Origin: Thalassobaculum litoreum DSM 18839
Lineage (GTDB): Bacteria; Pseudomonadota; Alphaproteobacteria; Thalassobaculales; Thalassobaculaceae
Direction: 5' to 3'
Assembly (NCBI RefSeq): GCF_900102465.1
Contig: NZ_FNBW01000013.1
Location: 96,260-160,259 of the forward strand
Length of the DNA: 64,000 nt
Each line of letters opens with the position of its first letter. Position 1 is the first letter of the stretch. Below, in pieces: positions 1 through 8,516 of the stretch. Position numbers and translations under genes: made by a program. The notes below the pieces were generated by a model. It was not told the DNA's origin, made no database searches, and worked only from the letters and a program-made list of their open reading frames with translations.

Positions 1-629
1 TCCGCGGCGAGCACGAAAGCCGCCTGGCCGGTGATGACGCATTCCTCGAAATAGATGTCCAGGTCCTCCAGAACCGGAAAGCCGAGCGGGCCGGGGTCGT
101 AGTTCAGGATCACCAGACCGTTGATGCCCACCCCCCGCTCCGCCGCGCGGCCGCGGGCGGTCAGGATGGGCATGCCGTTGTTGTTCGGCCCGTCTCCGGA
201 GATGTCGATGATGCGCCGGCTACCCGAATAGCCGTTCCCGTCGAACATCGGCAGGACGTGCTCGATCACCCCGCTGATGGAGGTGCGGCGTCCGGTATGG
301 GGCCACCTGCCCTCCAGCTCGGCCAGGAACCCGGCCGCCGCAGCCGCGCCGTCGATGATCCGCCAGTCGACGACTGTGCGTGCCGTCCCGAGGCCGGCCC
401 ATTCCACATAGGCGAGCGCGATCCGTCCCAGCGGTCCCGAGGTGACCGCGGCGATCACCTCGTCGCTGGACAGGGCGGCGACGTATCCCTGGCGCTGGAG
501 CATCGCCTCGGAGGTGTCGATCGAGCCGGAGACATCGACGGCAAGCACCAGTTCGAGATCGACGGCCTCCTCCGCCCGCGCCGACACGGCGGCACACAGC
601 ATCGCCAGGATGAGCAGCGCACGGACCAT
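1..629 (-). CDS. DUF1194 (von Willebrand A-like) exported protein, 3' end outside window
   Basis: The frame opens at an ATG whose complement ends at 629 and runs off the left edge without a stop, so the C-terminus is missing. The first 19 or so residues form a hydrophobic signal peptide ending in SARAEEA, so the product is probably periplasmic. A metal-ion-dependent adhesion motif, DVSGS, follows at about residue 30, as in VWA-type folds. Later text such as GRIALAYVEWAG matches the DUF1194 family as I know it. A GGAG lies just before the ATG. The function of DUF1194 proteins is not established. The gene lies downstream of the dehydrogenase operon on the same strand, separated by about 165 bases in which I see no gene. 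Confidence 0.8.
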   Translation of the reverse strand, partial: MVRALLILAMLCAAVSARAEEAVDLELVLAVDVSGSIDTSEAMLQRQGYVAALSSDEVIAAVTSGPLGRIALAYVEWAGLGTARTVVDWRIIDGAAAAAGFLAELEGRWPHTGRRTSISGVIEHVLPMFDGNGYSGSRRIIDISGDGPNNNGMPILTARGRAAERGVGINGLVILNYDPGPLGFPVLEDLDIYFEECVITGQAAFVLAA

Positions 630-794
630 GTCTCCATTGCAGGGGAAGCCACAGGGCCTGTCCAGCGGAAGCTGGTGCCACCGGAACCGGTGCTCCTTGC
701 GAACTGACCGTCATCCCGGCGAGCCCCCTGGCCCGACCCGCGGGTCTGCCGGGCTAACGACGACACTGGAAACAAGACCTTCGGCCCGGCAGGC

Positions 795-2186
795 CTACTC
801 CACCAGCGCCGCCATTTCCTCCACGGTGACCGGCTTGGCCGGCGGGCGGATGTGGTAGTAGCCGACAGCGCCCGGCGCCATGGCCTTGGCCTCGGCCAGC
901 ACCTCGGTGACGGTGTGCCCGCACATCCGGCCCTGGCACGGCCCCATGCCCGCACGGGTATAGGCCTTGAGCTGGTTCGGTCCCTGGGCGTGATCCGCGA
1001 CCTTGCGGATATCGGCGGCCCGGACCTCCTCGCAGCGGCACACGGTGGTCGCATCGGCCATGCGGCCGATCCAGTCCGGCGGCGGAAACATGGCGTCGAG
1101 GAAGCGGCGCAGCCAGCGCTGGCCCGTCAGCCGGTTGAGATCCGGTGCCGCGCGCAGGTCGCGTTCGGCCTCGGCGATCCGTCCCAGGCCCAGGGCCACC
1201 GTCGCCGCCGCCACCCGGCCCGACGCCTCGGCCGCCTCGGCCCCGAGGATCCCGCCGCCGTCGCCGGCGACATACACGCCGGACGCCGAACTCGCGCCAT
1301 AGGCATCCAGCACCGGCCGGAAGCAGCGCTGGCGGGGATCCCAGTCATGAACCGCCTCGACCAGCCGGGGAAGCTGCGGGTTGGGGATGACGCCCTCATG
1401 CAGGGCCAGCGCATCCGCCGCGATCTCGTGGGCGACGCCGCTCGCATCGGTGAAGCGGACCGTCTGCAGAGCGCCGTCGCCCTCGGCCCGGATACCGGTC
1501 ACGCCACGCCAGACCTCGCGGGCGGCCCGGCCATAGACGGCACGCAGCCTGCGGCCTTTCAGGATGGCCCGACGGGCGCCGACCGTCGCCAGCGGCAGCC
1601 ACAGCATCGCCCGGTTCAGCCCGCCCGGCGGAGTGGTGTCGAGGATCGCCTCGATCCGGATGCCGGCGGCAAAATACTGGCTGGCGAGCAGCATCAACAG
1701 CGGTCCGCTCCCGGCCAGAACGACCCGGCCGCGCGGAAAGATCCCGGACTGTTTCAGCACGGTCTGCAACGCGCCGACCGTGGTCACGCCGGGCAAGGTC
1801 CAGCCGGGGATCGGTACCGGGCGTTCCATCGCCCCGGTCGCCAGCAGCACGGCGCGGGCATTGACCTTCTGCGCCTTTCCCTCTTCCGACCAGACGACCT
1901 GGCGCCCCTCGGTCCGCGTCATCGGACCGATATGCCAGACGGTCGCCCCCTGGCGCCGGTCGACGGCCGACGCGGCCCGGGCCAGCGTCCGGCCGTGCGC
2001 GTAGTCGCGGCCGAGGAAGGCGAGATCGGCCGGCCGCTGGTCGGTCACCCGCTCCACATTACGGTAGATCTGCCCGCCCGCCGACGGCTGTTCGTCCAGG
2101 ATCAGCGTATCGAGCCCCAGCGCATGGGCGGTCGCGGCGGCACTGAGCCCGGCCGGGCCGGCGCCGATGATGACGAGGTCGCGCAT
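795..2186 (-). CDS. FAD-dependent dehydrogenase subunit with BFD-like [2Fe-2S] domain (HcnB/LhpE/OoxA type)
   Basis: Flavoprotein subunit of a membrane-associated amine, opine or imino-acid dehydrogenase. The N-terminus has the dinucleotide-binding motif GAGPAG at residues 8 to 13, and a second nucleotide-binding stretch (AGSGPLL) lies mid-protein. The C-terminal 90 residues hold a BFD-like iron-sulfur domain with CRCEE and GPCQGRMC cysteines. I start at the ATG at 2186 because a GGAG lies 7 bases before it; a GTG one codon earlier (2189) would overlap the stop of the upstream gene. HcnB, OoxA and LhpE share this layout, with a separate small ferredoxin-like subunit and a DAO-type subunit, and both are present in this operon. 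The substrate cannot be read from sequence. Confidence 0.85.
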   Translation of the reverse strand: MRDLVIIGAGPAGLSAAATAHALGLDTLILDEQPSAGGQIYRNVERVTDQRPADLAFLGRDYAHGRTLARAASAVDRRQGATVWHIGPMTRTEGRQVVWSEEGKAQKVNARAVLLATGAMERPVPIPGWTLPGVTTVGALQTVLKQSGIFPRGRVVLAGSGPLLMLLASQYFAAGIRIEAILDTTPPGGLNRAMLWLPLATVGARRAILKGRRLRAVYGRAAREVWRGVTGIRAEGDGALQTVRFTDASGVAHEIAADALALHEGVIPNPQLPRLVEAVHDWDPRQRCFRPVLDAYGASSASGVYVAGDGGGILGAEAAEASGRVAAATVALGLGRIAEAERDLRAAPDLNRLTGQRWLRRFLDAMFPPPDWIGRMADATTVCRCEEVRAADIRKVADHAQGPNQLKAYTRAGMGPCQGRMCGHTVTEVLAEAKAMAPGAVGYYHIRPPAKPVTVEEMAALVE

Positions 2187-2476
2187 CACCCCTCTCCCTG
2201 CTGGGTGGCGACGACCATGCCGTTACGGACGGGCACCAGACAGGCCTGGCGGTCGGCAACGCCGTCGATCTCCACCAGGCATTCGAAGCAGACGCCCATC
2301 TGGCAATAGGGTGCGCGCGGCTCCCCGGTAACGGCCGAGCGTCGGATCGCCTGCCGGCCGGCCGCGAGCAGGGCCGCGGCAACGGTGTCGCCGTCGCGGG
2401 CGGCGATCCGCTGGCCATCGACGGTCAGGGTGACGGCGGCGGCCTTGGTCGGGCCGGCAAGTCGGGCAAAGGTCAT
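2186..2476 (-). CDS. Small (2Fe-2S)-binding subunit (HcnA/LhpF type)
   Basis: A 96-residue ferredoxin-like protein. Cysteines in YCQMGVCFEC and QACLV supply four ligands for one [2Fe-2S] cluster, in the spacing of the Fer2_4 family. It would pass electrons between the two flavin subunits encoded at 795 to 2186 and 3128 to 4225. The ATG overlaps the stop of the upstream LysE-type gene as ATGA, and its own stop overlaps the start of the large flavin subunit, so all are translationally coupled. Length and cysteine pattern are typical of HcnA or LhpF. Confidence 0.85.
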   Translation of the reverse strand: MTFARLAGPTKAAAVTLTVDGQRIAARDGDTVAAALLAAGRQAIRRSAVTGEPRAPYCQMGVCFECLVEIDGVADRQACLVPVRNGMVVATQQGEG

Positions 2477-3117
2477 TTCGCACTCTCAGGAGCCTCGCCG
2501 GCGGCGACGAGCGCCCCGAGGCCGATCAGCACCGCCCCCGACACCTTGTCCATCCATAGGGCGAACCAGGGGTTGGCGGACAGTCTGCGGGCGACGCCGC
2601 CGGCGGCGAAGGCGATCAGGACGTCGGAGGGAATGGCGGTGAACACCACGATCAGGCCCAGGATCAGGCTCTGCGCCGTCACCGAACCGGCGGCCGGGTC
2701 CACGAACTGCGGCAGCAGGGCGAGAAAGAACAGCGCGGTCTTCGGGTTCAGCACCTCCACCAGAATGCTCTCCCGGTAGATCTTCCCCATGGATTTCGCC
2801 GGCACCCGGCCCACCGGCACGATCAGGCCGCCGGCCTCGCGGAAATGCTGGATGCCGAGCCAGATCAGGTAGGCCGCCCCGGCCCATTTCAGCACGGTGA
2901 ACGCCTCGGCCGAGGCCATGACGATCGCCGACACCCCGAGGGTCGCGGCGGCGACATGGGCGAAGGACCCGGTGAACAGTCCCGCTGCCGCGACCACCCC
3001 GGCGCGCGGCCCCTGGCTGACGCTGCGGGCCATGATGTAGAGGTTCGACGGCCCGGGCGACAGGTTCAGCAGCACGGCGGCCACGGTGAAGACGATCAGC
3101 GTGTCGAGCGACGGCAT
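2473..3117 (-). CDS. LysE/RhtB-family amino-acid exporter
   Basis: A 214-residue integral membrane protein with about six hydrophobic segments. The opening region has LSPGPSNLYIMARS, matching the conserved SPGP motif of LysE/RhtB translocators, followed by GLFTGSF. These export amino acids or related compounds by proton antiport. A GGAG lies before the ATG. The gene sits inside the dehydrogenase operon between the DAO-type subunit (10-base gap) and the ferredoxin subunit (ATGA overlap). That position suggests export of a substrate or product of the enzyme; this is inference. Confidence 0.85.
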   Translation of the reverse strand: MPSLDTLIVFTVAAVLLNLSPGPSNLYIMARSVSQGPRAGVVAAAGLFTGSFAHVAAATLGVSAIVMASAEAFTVLKWAGAAYLIWLGIQHFREAGGLIVPVGRVPAKSMGKIYRESILVEVLNPKTALFFLALLPQFVDPAAGSVTAQSLILGLIVVFTAIPSDVLIAFAAGGVARRLSANPWFALWMDKVSGAVLIGLGALVAAGEAPESAK

Positions 3118-3127
3118 CCCAGGCTCC

Positions 3128-4225
3128 TCAGGTGACGAAACGCCGGAAATGGAAGGGATCGAAACGCTCGGCGAACGTCCCGTCCAGGATCGTCGGGGCC
3201 AGGTCCAGCGCGTGGGCGCCGGCCAGGGTGACGCCGCTGTGGCAGGTGACGACGAAGGCGCCGGAACAGCTCTCGCTCTCCGCGTAGATCGGGAAGCCGT
3301 CCGGCGACATGATCCGCAGCGCCGCCCAGGTCCGCACGATCCGCGCCTTGCCCAGGGCCGGCACCAGACGCCGCGCCCGGTCGGCGAGTCTGGCCGAGGT
3401 GGCGATGTCCAGTTCGGTGCTGTAGCCGACCCGGGCGTGGCTGGCGCCGATCATGACCGAGCCCTCCTCGGTCTGGCGCAGGCGACCGATGGGATGGCTG
3501 AACATCTGCGGCAGACGCTGGGTCACCAGGATCTGGCCGTGATCCGGCGCCGTCGGGACGTCGAGCCCGACCATCGGCCCGAGACGGCCGTTTCCCAGGC
3601 CGGCGGCGAGCACGACCTTGTCGGCGTGGACGGTGCCGCGCGCCGTCTCCAGCGCGAAGCCGTCGCCCGTATGGCTGATCCGATCCACCTTGTGGTCGAG
3701 GCGGTGATCCACCTTATACCGCCCCAACCCGGCATGCAGGCCGCGCAGCAGGTAGAGCGGGCTGACATGGCCGTCATGGGGACAGTAGCTCGCCCCGGCG
3801 ATATCGGGGCTCAGGGACGGTTCCAGCTCCCGCGCCTCGGCGGCGGAGATCATCCGCACGTCGTTGCCGCCGACGCCCGGCTGGTTGTGCATGCGCTTCA
3901 CCGAGAGGGCGCGCTCGTCGTATTCCTCCTCGTCCAGGCAGGCCTCGATCCCGCCGGGCTGACGTAGGCCGACATCGACCCCCTCCTCCTCGGCGATGGC
4001 GGCGGCGAGTTCCGGCCAGACCTCGGCACTCCGGCGTGTCCAGGACGCGTAGTCGTGCATCCCGTCGCCCTTGCCCTGGACCCAGACCAGGCCGAAATTG
4101 CCCCGGCTGGCCCGGAAGGCGTCATCGCCCTCGTCCAGCACGGTGACCTTGGCCCCGGCACGCGCCAGGCCCCAGGCGACGGCGGAGCCGACCAACCCGC
4201 CGCCGATGACGGCGACGTCGCTCAC
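3128..4225 (-). CDS. DAO-type FAD-dependent oxidoreductase subunit (HcnC/LhpB/OoxB type)
   Basis: A 365-residue FAD enzyme of the D-amino-acid oxidase superfamily. It has GGGLVGSAVAWGLA at residues 8 to 21, an Asp-ending beta strand (VTVLDEG), and a late conserved region around RIMSPDGFPIY. In HcnABC, OoxAB and LhpBEF systems this subunit oxidizes the C-N bond and passes electrons through the ferredoxin-like and large flavin subunits to the respiratory chain. The start is GTG at 4225. It lies 10 bases after the ArsC-like gene and 10 bases before the exporter gene. Confidence 0.85.
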   Translation of the reverse strand: MSDVAVIGGGLVGSAVAWGLARAGAKVTVLDEGDDAFRASRGNFGLVWVQGKGDGMHDYASWTRRSAEVWPELAAAIAEEEGVDVGLRQPGGIEACLDEEEYDERALSVKRMHNQPGVGGNDVRMISAAEARELEPSLSPDIAGASYCPHDGHVSPLYLLRGLHAGLGRYKVDHRLDHKVDRISHTGDGFALETARGTVHADKVVLAAGLGNGRLGPMVGLDVPTAPDHGQILVTQRLPQMFSHPIGRLRQTEEGSVMIGASHARVGYSTELDIATSARLADRARRLVPALGKARIVRTWAALRIMSPDGFPIYAESESCSGAFVVTCHSGVTLAGAHALDLAPTILDGTFAERFDPFHFRRFVT

Positions 4226-4235
4226 GGCCGGCGCC

Positions 4236-4592
4236 TCACAGCCCCGCCTCCACCGCGTCCTGCTGGGCCTTGGCGAAGCCGACGATCACCGAGCCATCCG
4301 CCATCTCGAAGATCGGCCGCTTGATCAGGGCCGGGTTGGCCTGCATCAGGGCGATGGCGCTGTCGTCGTCCTCGGCCGCCGCCTGCACTTCCGCCGGGAG
4401 GCCGCGCCAGGTGGTGCCGCGCCGGTTGATCAGCGTGTCGGCGCCGACCGCCGCCAGCCACTCGGTGATCCGGTCCGCGGTCAGCCCGTCGGCGCGGACA
4501 TCCTTGAAGGCGAAGCTCGCCCCCTTGCCCTCGAGCCAGGTGCGCGCCTTCTTGCAGGTATCGCAGTTCTTCAGTCCCCAGACGGTGATCAA
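4236..4592 (-). CDS. ArsC/Spx-family thiol reductase-like protein (YffB-like)
   Basis: A 118-residue thioredoxin-fold protein. The N-terminal motif NCDTCKKARTWL (from residue 9) has the CxxC pair of the YffB/ArsC-like branch, and LIKRP near residue 90 is the conserved cis-proline motif. The biological substrate of YffB-type proteins is unsettled, and arsenate reduction is not implied because no ars genes are nearby. The start appears to be a rare TTG at 4592 overlapping the M14 stop codon as TTGA, with GGAG six bases upstream; no ATG lies nearby in frame. Confidence 0.8.
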   Translation of the reverse strand: MITVWGLKNCDTCKKARTWLEGKGASFAFKDVRADGLTADRITEWLAAVGADTLINRRGTTWRGLPAEVQAAAEDDDSAIALMQANPALIKRPIFEMADGSVIVGFAKAQQDAVEAGL

Positions 4593-5719
4593 AGCCCACT
4601 CCCCCAGTCGTCGATCATCAGCAGCATCGCCTCAAGGCACTTCCCGGCGAGGTGCTTGCAGCGGTCCGGCGACCAGCCGACCTCAGGCATCGGGTTGTTC
4701 GCGGTGTCCTTGAACGGCATCTCCAGCGTCATCGCCGGGCAGCGGAAGGTGTTGGCGATATGCCCGGTGGACGTGGTCAGGTTGCCCTTGCCGGGCGACG
4801 CCTTGGGATAACCGTGCTCGGTCTGGAAATCCGGCGTCAGGCGCGCCAACTCGGCGCGGAACCGGTTGAGCGGCGCCAGATGCGCCTCGGTCGCGTCGGG
4901 CACGCCCTCGTAGCCGGCGATGAAGTTGTACGGCAGCCCCTCGTCTCCATGGGCGTCCAGGCACATGGCGACCCCGGTCTGCTCCATCTTGCGGACGACG
5001 TGGTAGACCTCGGGGCTCTTCTCCAGGCTCGGCGCGCGCCATTCGCGGTTCAGGTTGGTGCCGGCGGCGTTGACCCGCAGGTTGCCGCGATAGACGCCAT
5101 CCGGGTTCATGTTCGGCACCAGATGAATGGTCGCCGCCGACAGCAGGGCGCGGGAGACCGGGTCCTGGGCGTCGCAGAGCTTCTCCACGATCCCCTCGAC
5201 GAACCAGCCGGCCATGCTCTCGCCCGGATGCTGGCGGGCGATGATCCACAGCGGCTTCTCGCCGGAGCCGAAGGTCAGCAGGTCGAGATCGCGGCCGTCC
5301 AGGGTCGAGCCCAATCGCTCCGCCCGCGCGGCTCCGCACGCCTGGGCAAAGGCGACCAGATCGGCATGCTGCTCCAGGGTATAGGGGGCCAGATACGCGA
5401 ACCAGGCGAAATCGGTTTCCGGCGTATGGGTGATGGTCAGCCGGCTGCCGTCGTATCGGGTCTCGGTGCGCCACCAGTTGGCGCGGTCCTCAGACACCAC
5501 CGCCCGGTAGTCCTCCCAGCCCTTGGGGTAGCTGGACGCGCCGGCATTCTCGATGGTCATGGTCAGCGGCACGCCCCTGGCACCGGAGACCCGGAAATAG
5601 AACCACTGGAAGAAGTCGGAATTGCCGTCCTTGCGGATGGTGAGGCGTATGTCGCTGGGGTCGGAGGCGTCGACAACCTCGATGTTGCCGCCGTCGAACT
5701 GGCTCGAGATATGGATCAC
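4589..5719 (-). CDS. M14-family zinc carboxypeptidase (cytosolic carboxypeptidase-like)
   Basis: A 376-residue metallocarboxypeptidase of the CCP/AGBL branch. Residues 1 to about 120 form the N-terminal beta-sandwich typical of that branch. The catalytic domain has zinc ligands in HPGE (H164, E167) and AHGDE (H257), the substrate-binding motifs NMNPDG and NLNREW, and a catalytic Glu in TLEMPF near the C-terminus. No signal peptide is visible, so it is cytosolic. The start is GTG with AGGAGAA three bases upstream. It is first in the six-gene operon, so it could release an amino acid from a conjugate that the dehydrogenase downstream then oxidizes; that link is inference. Confidence 0.85.
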   Translation of the reverse strand: MIHISSQFDGGNIEVVDASDPSDIRLTIRKDGNSDFFQWFYFRVSGARGVPLTMTIENAGASSYPKGWEDYRAVVSEDRANWWRTETRYDGSRLTITHTPETDFAWFAYLAPYTLEQHADLVAFAQACGAARAERLGSTLDGRDLDLLTFGSGEKPLWIIARQHPGESMAGWFVEGIVEKLCDAQDPVSRALLSAATIHLVPNMNPDGVYRGNLRVNAAGTNLNREWRAPSLEKSPEVYHVVRKMEQTGVAMCLDAHGDEGLPYNFIAGYEGVPDATEAHLAPLNRFRAELARLTPDFQTEHGYPKASPGKGNLTTSTGHIANTFRCPAMTLEMPFKDTANNPMPEVGWSPDRCKHLAGKCLEAMLLMIDDWGSGL

Positions 5720-5815
5720 GGTTTCTCCTGGGCGCCGGGTGGCCTCAGAACGTAGTCCGGGGGTGGGGGATTGAAAAGACCGTGAACGTGCGGGTGTCCG
5801 GCTCCGGGTCGCGCG

Positions 5816-7465
5816 CTATCCCGCCAGCCGCGTCTCCTGCGCCATCTTGCTTCGCCCGCTGGCGCCGAGGGCACGGATCGGGCGGGTCCCCAACAGACCG
5901 GCGGCAACCGCCTTCCCGAAATTCTCCGACGACACCAGCCCCTGGGCGAAGGGATGCCGCTTCAGCAGCAGAGGCAGCGACACGCAGAAGATCTGCTGCG
6001 CCAGGCCGGGCCTGAGGTGCAGGCGGAAATCGTCGACCGATCGGCTGCGCCGGTTCTTGCGGAAGGGGTCGCTCTCGTCCGACGCGTCGGCCAGGCTGGC
6101 GAAGCCGAGATCATGCAGCGTCATCGCCTGCTGACCCCGGGCGTCGATCAGCGTTTCGTAGGTTTCGCCATCGCCGGCCCCGTCGATGGCGAACCTGCCG
6201 TCCCGGCGCACCAGACGGCCGCGCTCGCCCAGGACGACGACCGACAGAACGCCGCTGCGTCTGATCGCCAGAAGCCGGGCGATGGAGGCATGGGGCACGC
6301 AGCCATAGGCATCGGCAAATACCGACTTCAGCGTGTCGTGAAACCGTCGCAGATCCCGGTCGGTGAGATAGGGAAGCACCAGGGAGAACATCTCGTGGGC
6401 GCGCATCAGAGTATAGCGCCACATCACGGTCCTGCGGGCGCGGTGATTGCGCCTAGCCTCCGCCAGATTGGCGATGGTGGCGGTGAACAGGTCGCTCTGT
6501 TCCCGCCGGCCGAAATACGCCCGGTTCAATCCCTCGGGCGTGAAGCGCTTGATCCCGAGTTCGGCAAAGAACGCCGGATCGTCCTGCAGCAACTGGGCGC
6601 GAAACAGCCGCATGGCCCGGGACAGCAGACCCGTCTTGCCCTTGGCGATCAGCGCCTCGATCGCCGTCTCGCTGAAGATGTCCAGCGGCTCCTCGGGGAT
6701 CGGGTAGTAGAAGTCGGCCTCCGGCAGCAGTCCCTTGCGCGACAGCAGAGCGATCCGCAGGGACCGCTCGGAGAGCGTCGTATAGGTCACCCGCCCGTTG
6801 CAGGTGTCGAAGTACCCATACCGGGCCGCGAGGGTCAGGGCGGCATCGATGGCGCTGAGCGAGGAGCCGATGATCGCCGCCGATCTCTCCTCCCCCAGAG
6901 CCAGAGTCTTCAGCGGATAGGGCGAACGATAGAGATAGGGCGCCTCCTGGGTCGTCTTCTGGCGATGACAGGTGGCGACCACCACGGCATCGACCCGGCA
7001 GCGCTTTCGGCCCGCCGCCGTGTCCGCAACGATCTGGAAGCCGGTCCTGCGGGGGACGATATCGGCGACCCGGTGCTCGGTGAGAACCGTCACCCGATGT
7101 CCCCGTCCCACGGCGTCCCGGCACAGGGCGGAGAACTCGGCGGCGAAGTAGTCGCCCAGCACGACCCGGGGATAGAAAGCCCGGTCGGCGATCTCCGGGC
7201 GGTCGATCCCGAGCGTTTCGAGCCGGTTGTCGGAAAGCGAACCGAGCCAGTCGACCAGAGTCCGGGTCAGCGGCGGGATCTCGATCGACGCGATGTTGGC
7301 CAGAACCTGCGGGGTGTTGAACTGCCGGCTGTAGGGCATGCCCGGCCCGGCGCGTCGGCCCGCCTCGAAGATGAGGATCTCAAGACCGGGCTCGGCGCCG
7401 ATCATGTATTTCAGGGTGTAGGTGGCCGTAGGGCCGGACCCGATGATGGCGATTTTCCTGGACAC
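5816..7465 (-). CDS. FAD/NAD(P)-binding protein, NAD_binding_9 family
   Basis: About 549 residues. The N-terminus has IIGSGPTATYTL, a Rossmann dinucleotide-binding motif, followed by PGMPYS, characteristic of the NAD_binding_9 family (FAD-NAD(P)-binding proteins of unknown reaction). A second nucleotide-binding stretch, IIGSSLSAIDAALTL, lies mid-protein. I choose the GTG at 7465 because GGAGG lies four bases upstream; the ATG at 7489 has no visible ribosome binding site. It stands alone between the carboxypeptidase operon and the dioxygenase gene. The reaction is unknown. Confidence 0.8.
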   Translation of the reverse strand: MSRKIAIIGSGPTATYTLKYMIGAEPGLEILIFEAGRRAGPGMPYSRQFNTPQVLANIASIEIPPLTRTLVDWLGSLSDNRLETLGIDRPEIADRAFYPRVVLGDYFAAEFSALCRDAVGRGHRVTVLTEHRVADIVPRRTGFQIVADTAAGRKRCRVDAVVVATCHRQKTTQEAPYLYRSPYPLKTLALGEERSAAIIGSSLSAIDAALTLAARYGYFDTCNGRVTYTTLSERSLRIALLSRKGLLPEADFYYPIPEEPLDIFSETAIEALIAKGKTGLLSRAMRLFRAQLLQDDPAFFAELGIKRFTPEGLNRAYFGRREQSDLFTATIANLAEARRNHRARRTVMWRYTLMRAHEMFSLVLPYLTDRDLRRFHDTLKSVFADAYGCVPHASIARLLAIRRSGVLSVVVLGERGRLVRRDGRFAIDGAGDGETYETLIDARGQQAMTLHDLGFASLADASDESDPFRKNRRSRSVDDFRLHLRPGLAQQIFCVSLPLLLKRHPFAQGLVSSENFGKAVAAGLLGTRPIRALGASGRSKMAQETRLAG

Positions 7466-7586
7466 GAGACCTCCGGAGAAGCCTCGCATCAATCGATCGA
7501 AGCCGACCGATAAACGCCGGCCCCGACCGGAGGTTCCCGTTGGCCGACGGCGTCACAGACGCAAGTTCGGCCGGTTGTGCACGCCC

Positions 7587-8477
7587 CTACTCCGCCGCCG
7601 TGCCCACTTTCGGGTCGAAGGCGAAGTAGCGGTTCTTCAGCGCCGTCTGATTCTCGTAGATCGAGCCCTCGCGCTTCGCCTTGGGGTACGGCAGGCGCAC
7701 GGGGCAGTCGACCACCCGCGGGGTCAGGGTCGAGGTGCCGGCGATCATCCGGCTCTCGTTCTCCTCCCAGCCGCCCGGCACGCCGCGCAGATCCCAGGCA
7801 TCGGCCGCGGCGATCTGGTAAAGCAGCAACTGCCGGTCCCGCCCGGAGGTGTTCTGCGCCGAGCCGTGCACCGCCCGGACATGGTGGAAGGTGCAGGACC
7901 CGGCCTTGCCGGTCAGCGCCACCGCCTTGGAGAAGTCGATATCGCAGGCGCCGGGATCCATGGCGCCGGCGAAGCAGCCGTCCACGTGGTGGTCGTAGGT
8001 CGGACCCTTGTGGCTGCCGGGGATGACCATCAGCGGGCCGTTCTCCTCGGTCGTGTCGTCCAGCAGCACGCCGACGGCCAGCACGTCGTCGTTGGTGTGC
8101 GGATAGAACGCCCAGTCCTGGTGCCACTCCACCGGCGAGCCGTACTCGGCCGCCTTGATGTTGATCTTGCCGCCATGCAGCCGCAGGTCGGGCGACACGA
8201 TCTTCGACAGGACCGAGATCAGGTTGGGGTGCTCGACCATGTCGCGGAACACCGGGTCTGCCTCGAACGGCTTCTTGATCCGGCGTACCCGCGGGTTCTC
8301 CGGCGTGTGGCCCGGCTCAAGGTCGTAGATGCTGTCATGGTCGGTCAGGCCGCGCGCCTTGTCGATCAGGCCGGACAGCGCGTCGCGCATCGCCTTGACC
8401 TCCTCGGGCGCATAGACGTTCTCGACTACCAAATATCCGTTCTCGCGGTAGAACGCGGCATCCGCCTCGCTGATCAT
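7587..8477 (-). CDS. Phytanoyl-CoA dioxygenase (PhyH) family protein
   Basis: A 296-residue Fe(II)/2-oxoglutarate-dependent dioxygenase. The iron-binding facial triad is visible as WHQD (H119, D121) and the distal His in RAVHGS (H204); the Arg residues at 213 and 215 could bind 2-oxoglutarate. The family hydroxylates diverse small molecules, so the substrate is open. GGAGG sits eight bases before the ATG. About 40 bases separate it from the phosphoesterase gene upstream, so the two may be co-transcribed. Confidence 0.85.
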   Translation of the reverse strand: MISEADAAFYRENGYLVVENVYAPEEVKAMRDALSGLIDKARGLTDHDSIYDLEPGHTPENPRVRRIKKPFEADPVFRDMVEHPNLISVLSKIVSPDLRLHGGKINIKAAEYGSPVEWHQDWAFYPHTNDDVLAVGVLLDDTTEENGPLMVIPGSHKGPTYDHHVDGCFAGAMDPGACDIDFSKAVALTGKAGSCTFHHVRAVHGSAQNTSGRDRQLLLYQIAAADAWDLRGVPGGWEENESRMIAGTSTLTPRVVDCPVRLPYPKAKREGSIYENQTALKNRYFAFDPKVGTAAE

Positions 8478-8516
8478 CTCGCTTCCTCCAGGCTGGGTCG
8501 GCTCTTCGTCCGTTGC

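Noticed and set aside
795..4225. Calling the dehydrogenase a hydrogen cyanide synthase
   Set aside because: Subunit types match HcnABC, but the same layout serves hydroxyproline and opine dehydrogenases and gene order differs.
4236..4592. Arsenate reductase with arsenic resistance role
   Set aside because: The motif is of the YffB branch and there are no ars transport or regulator genes nearby.
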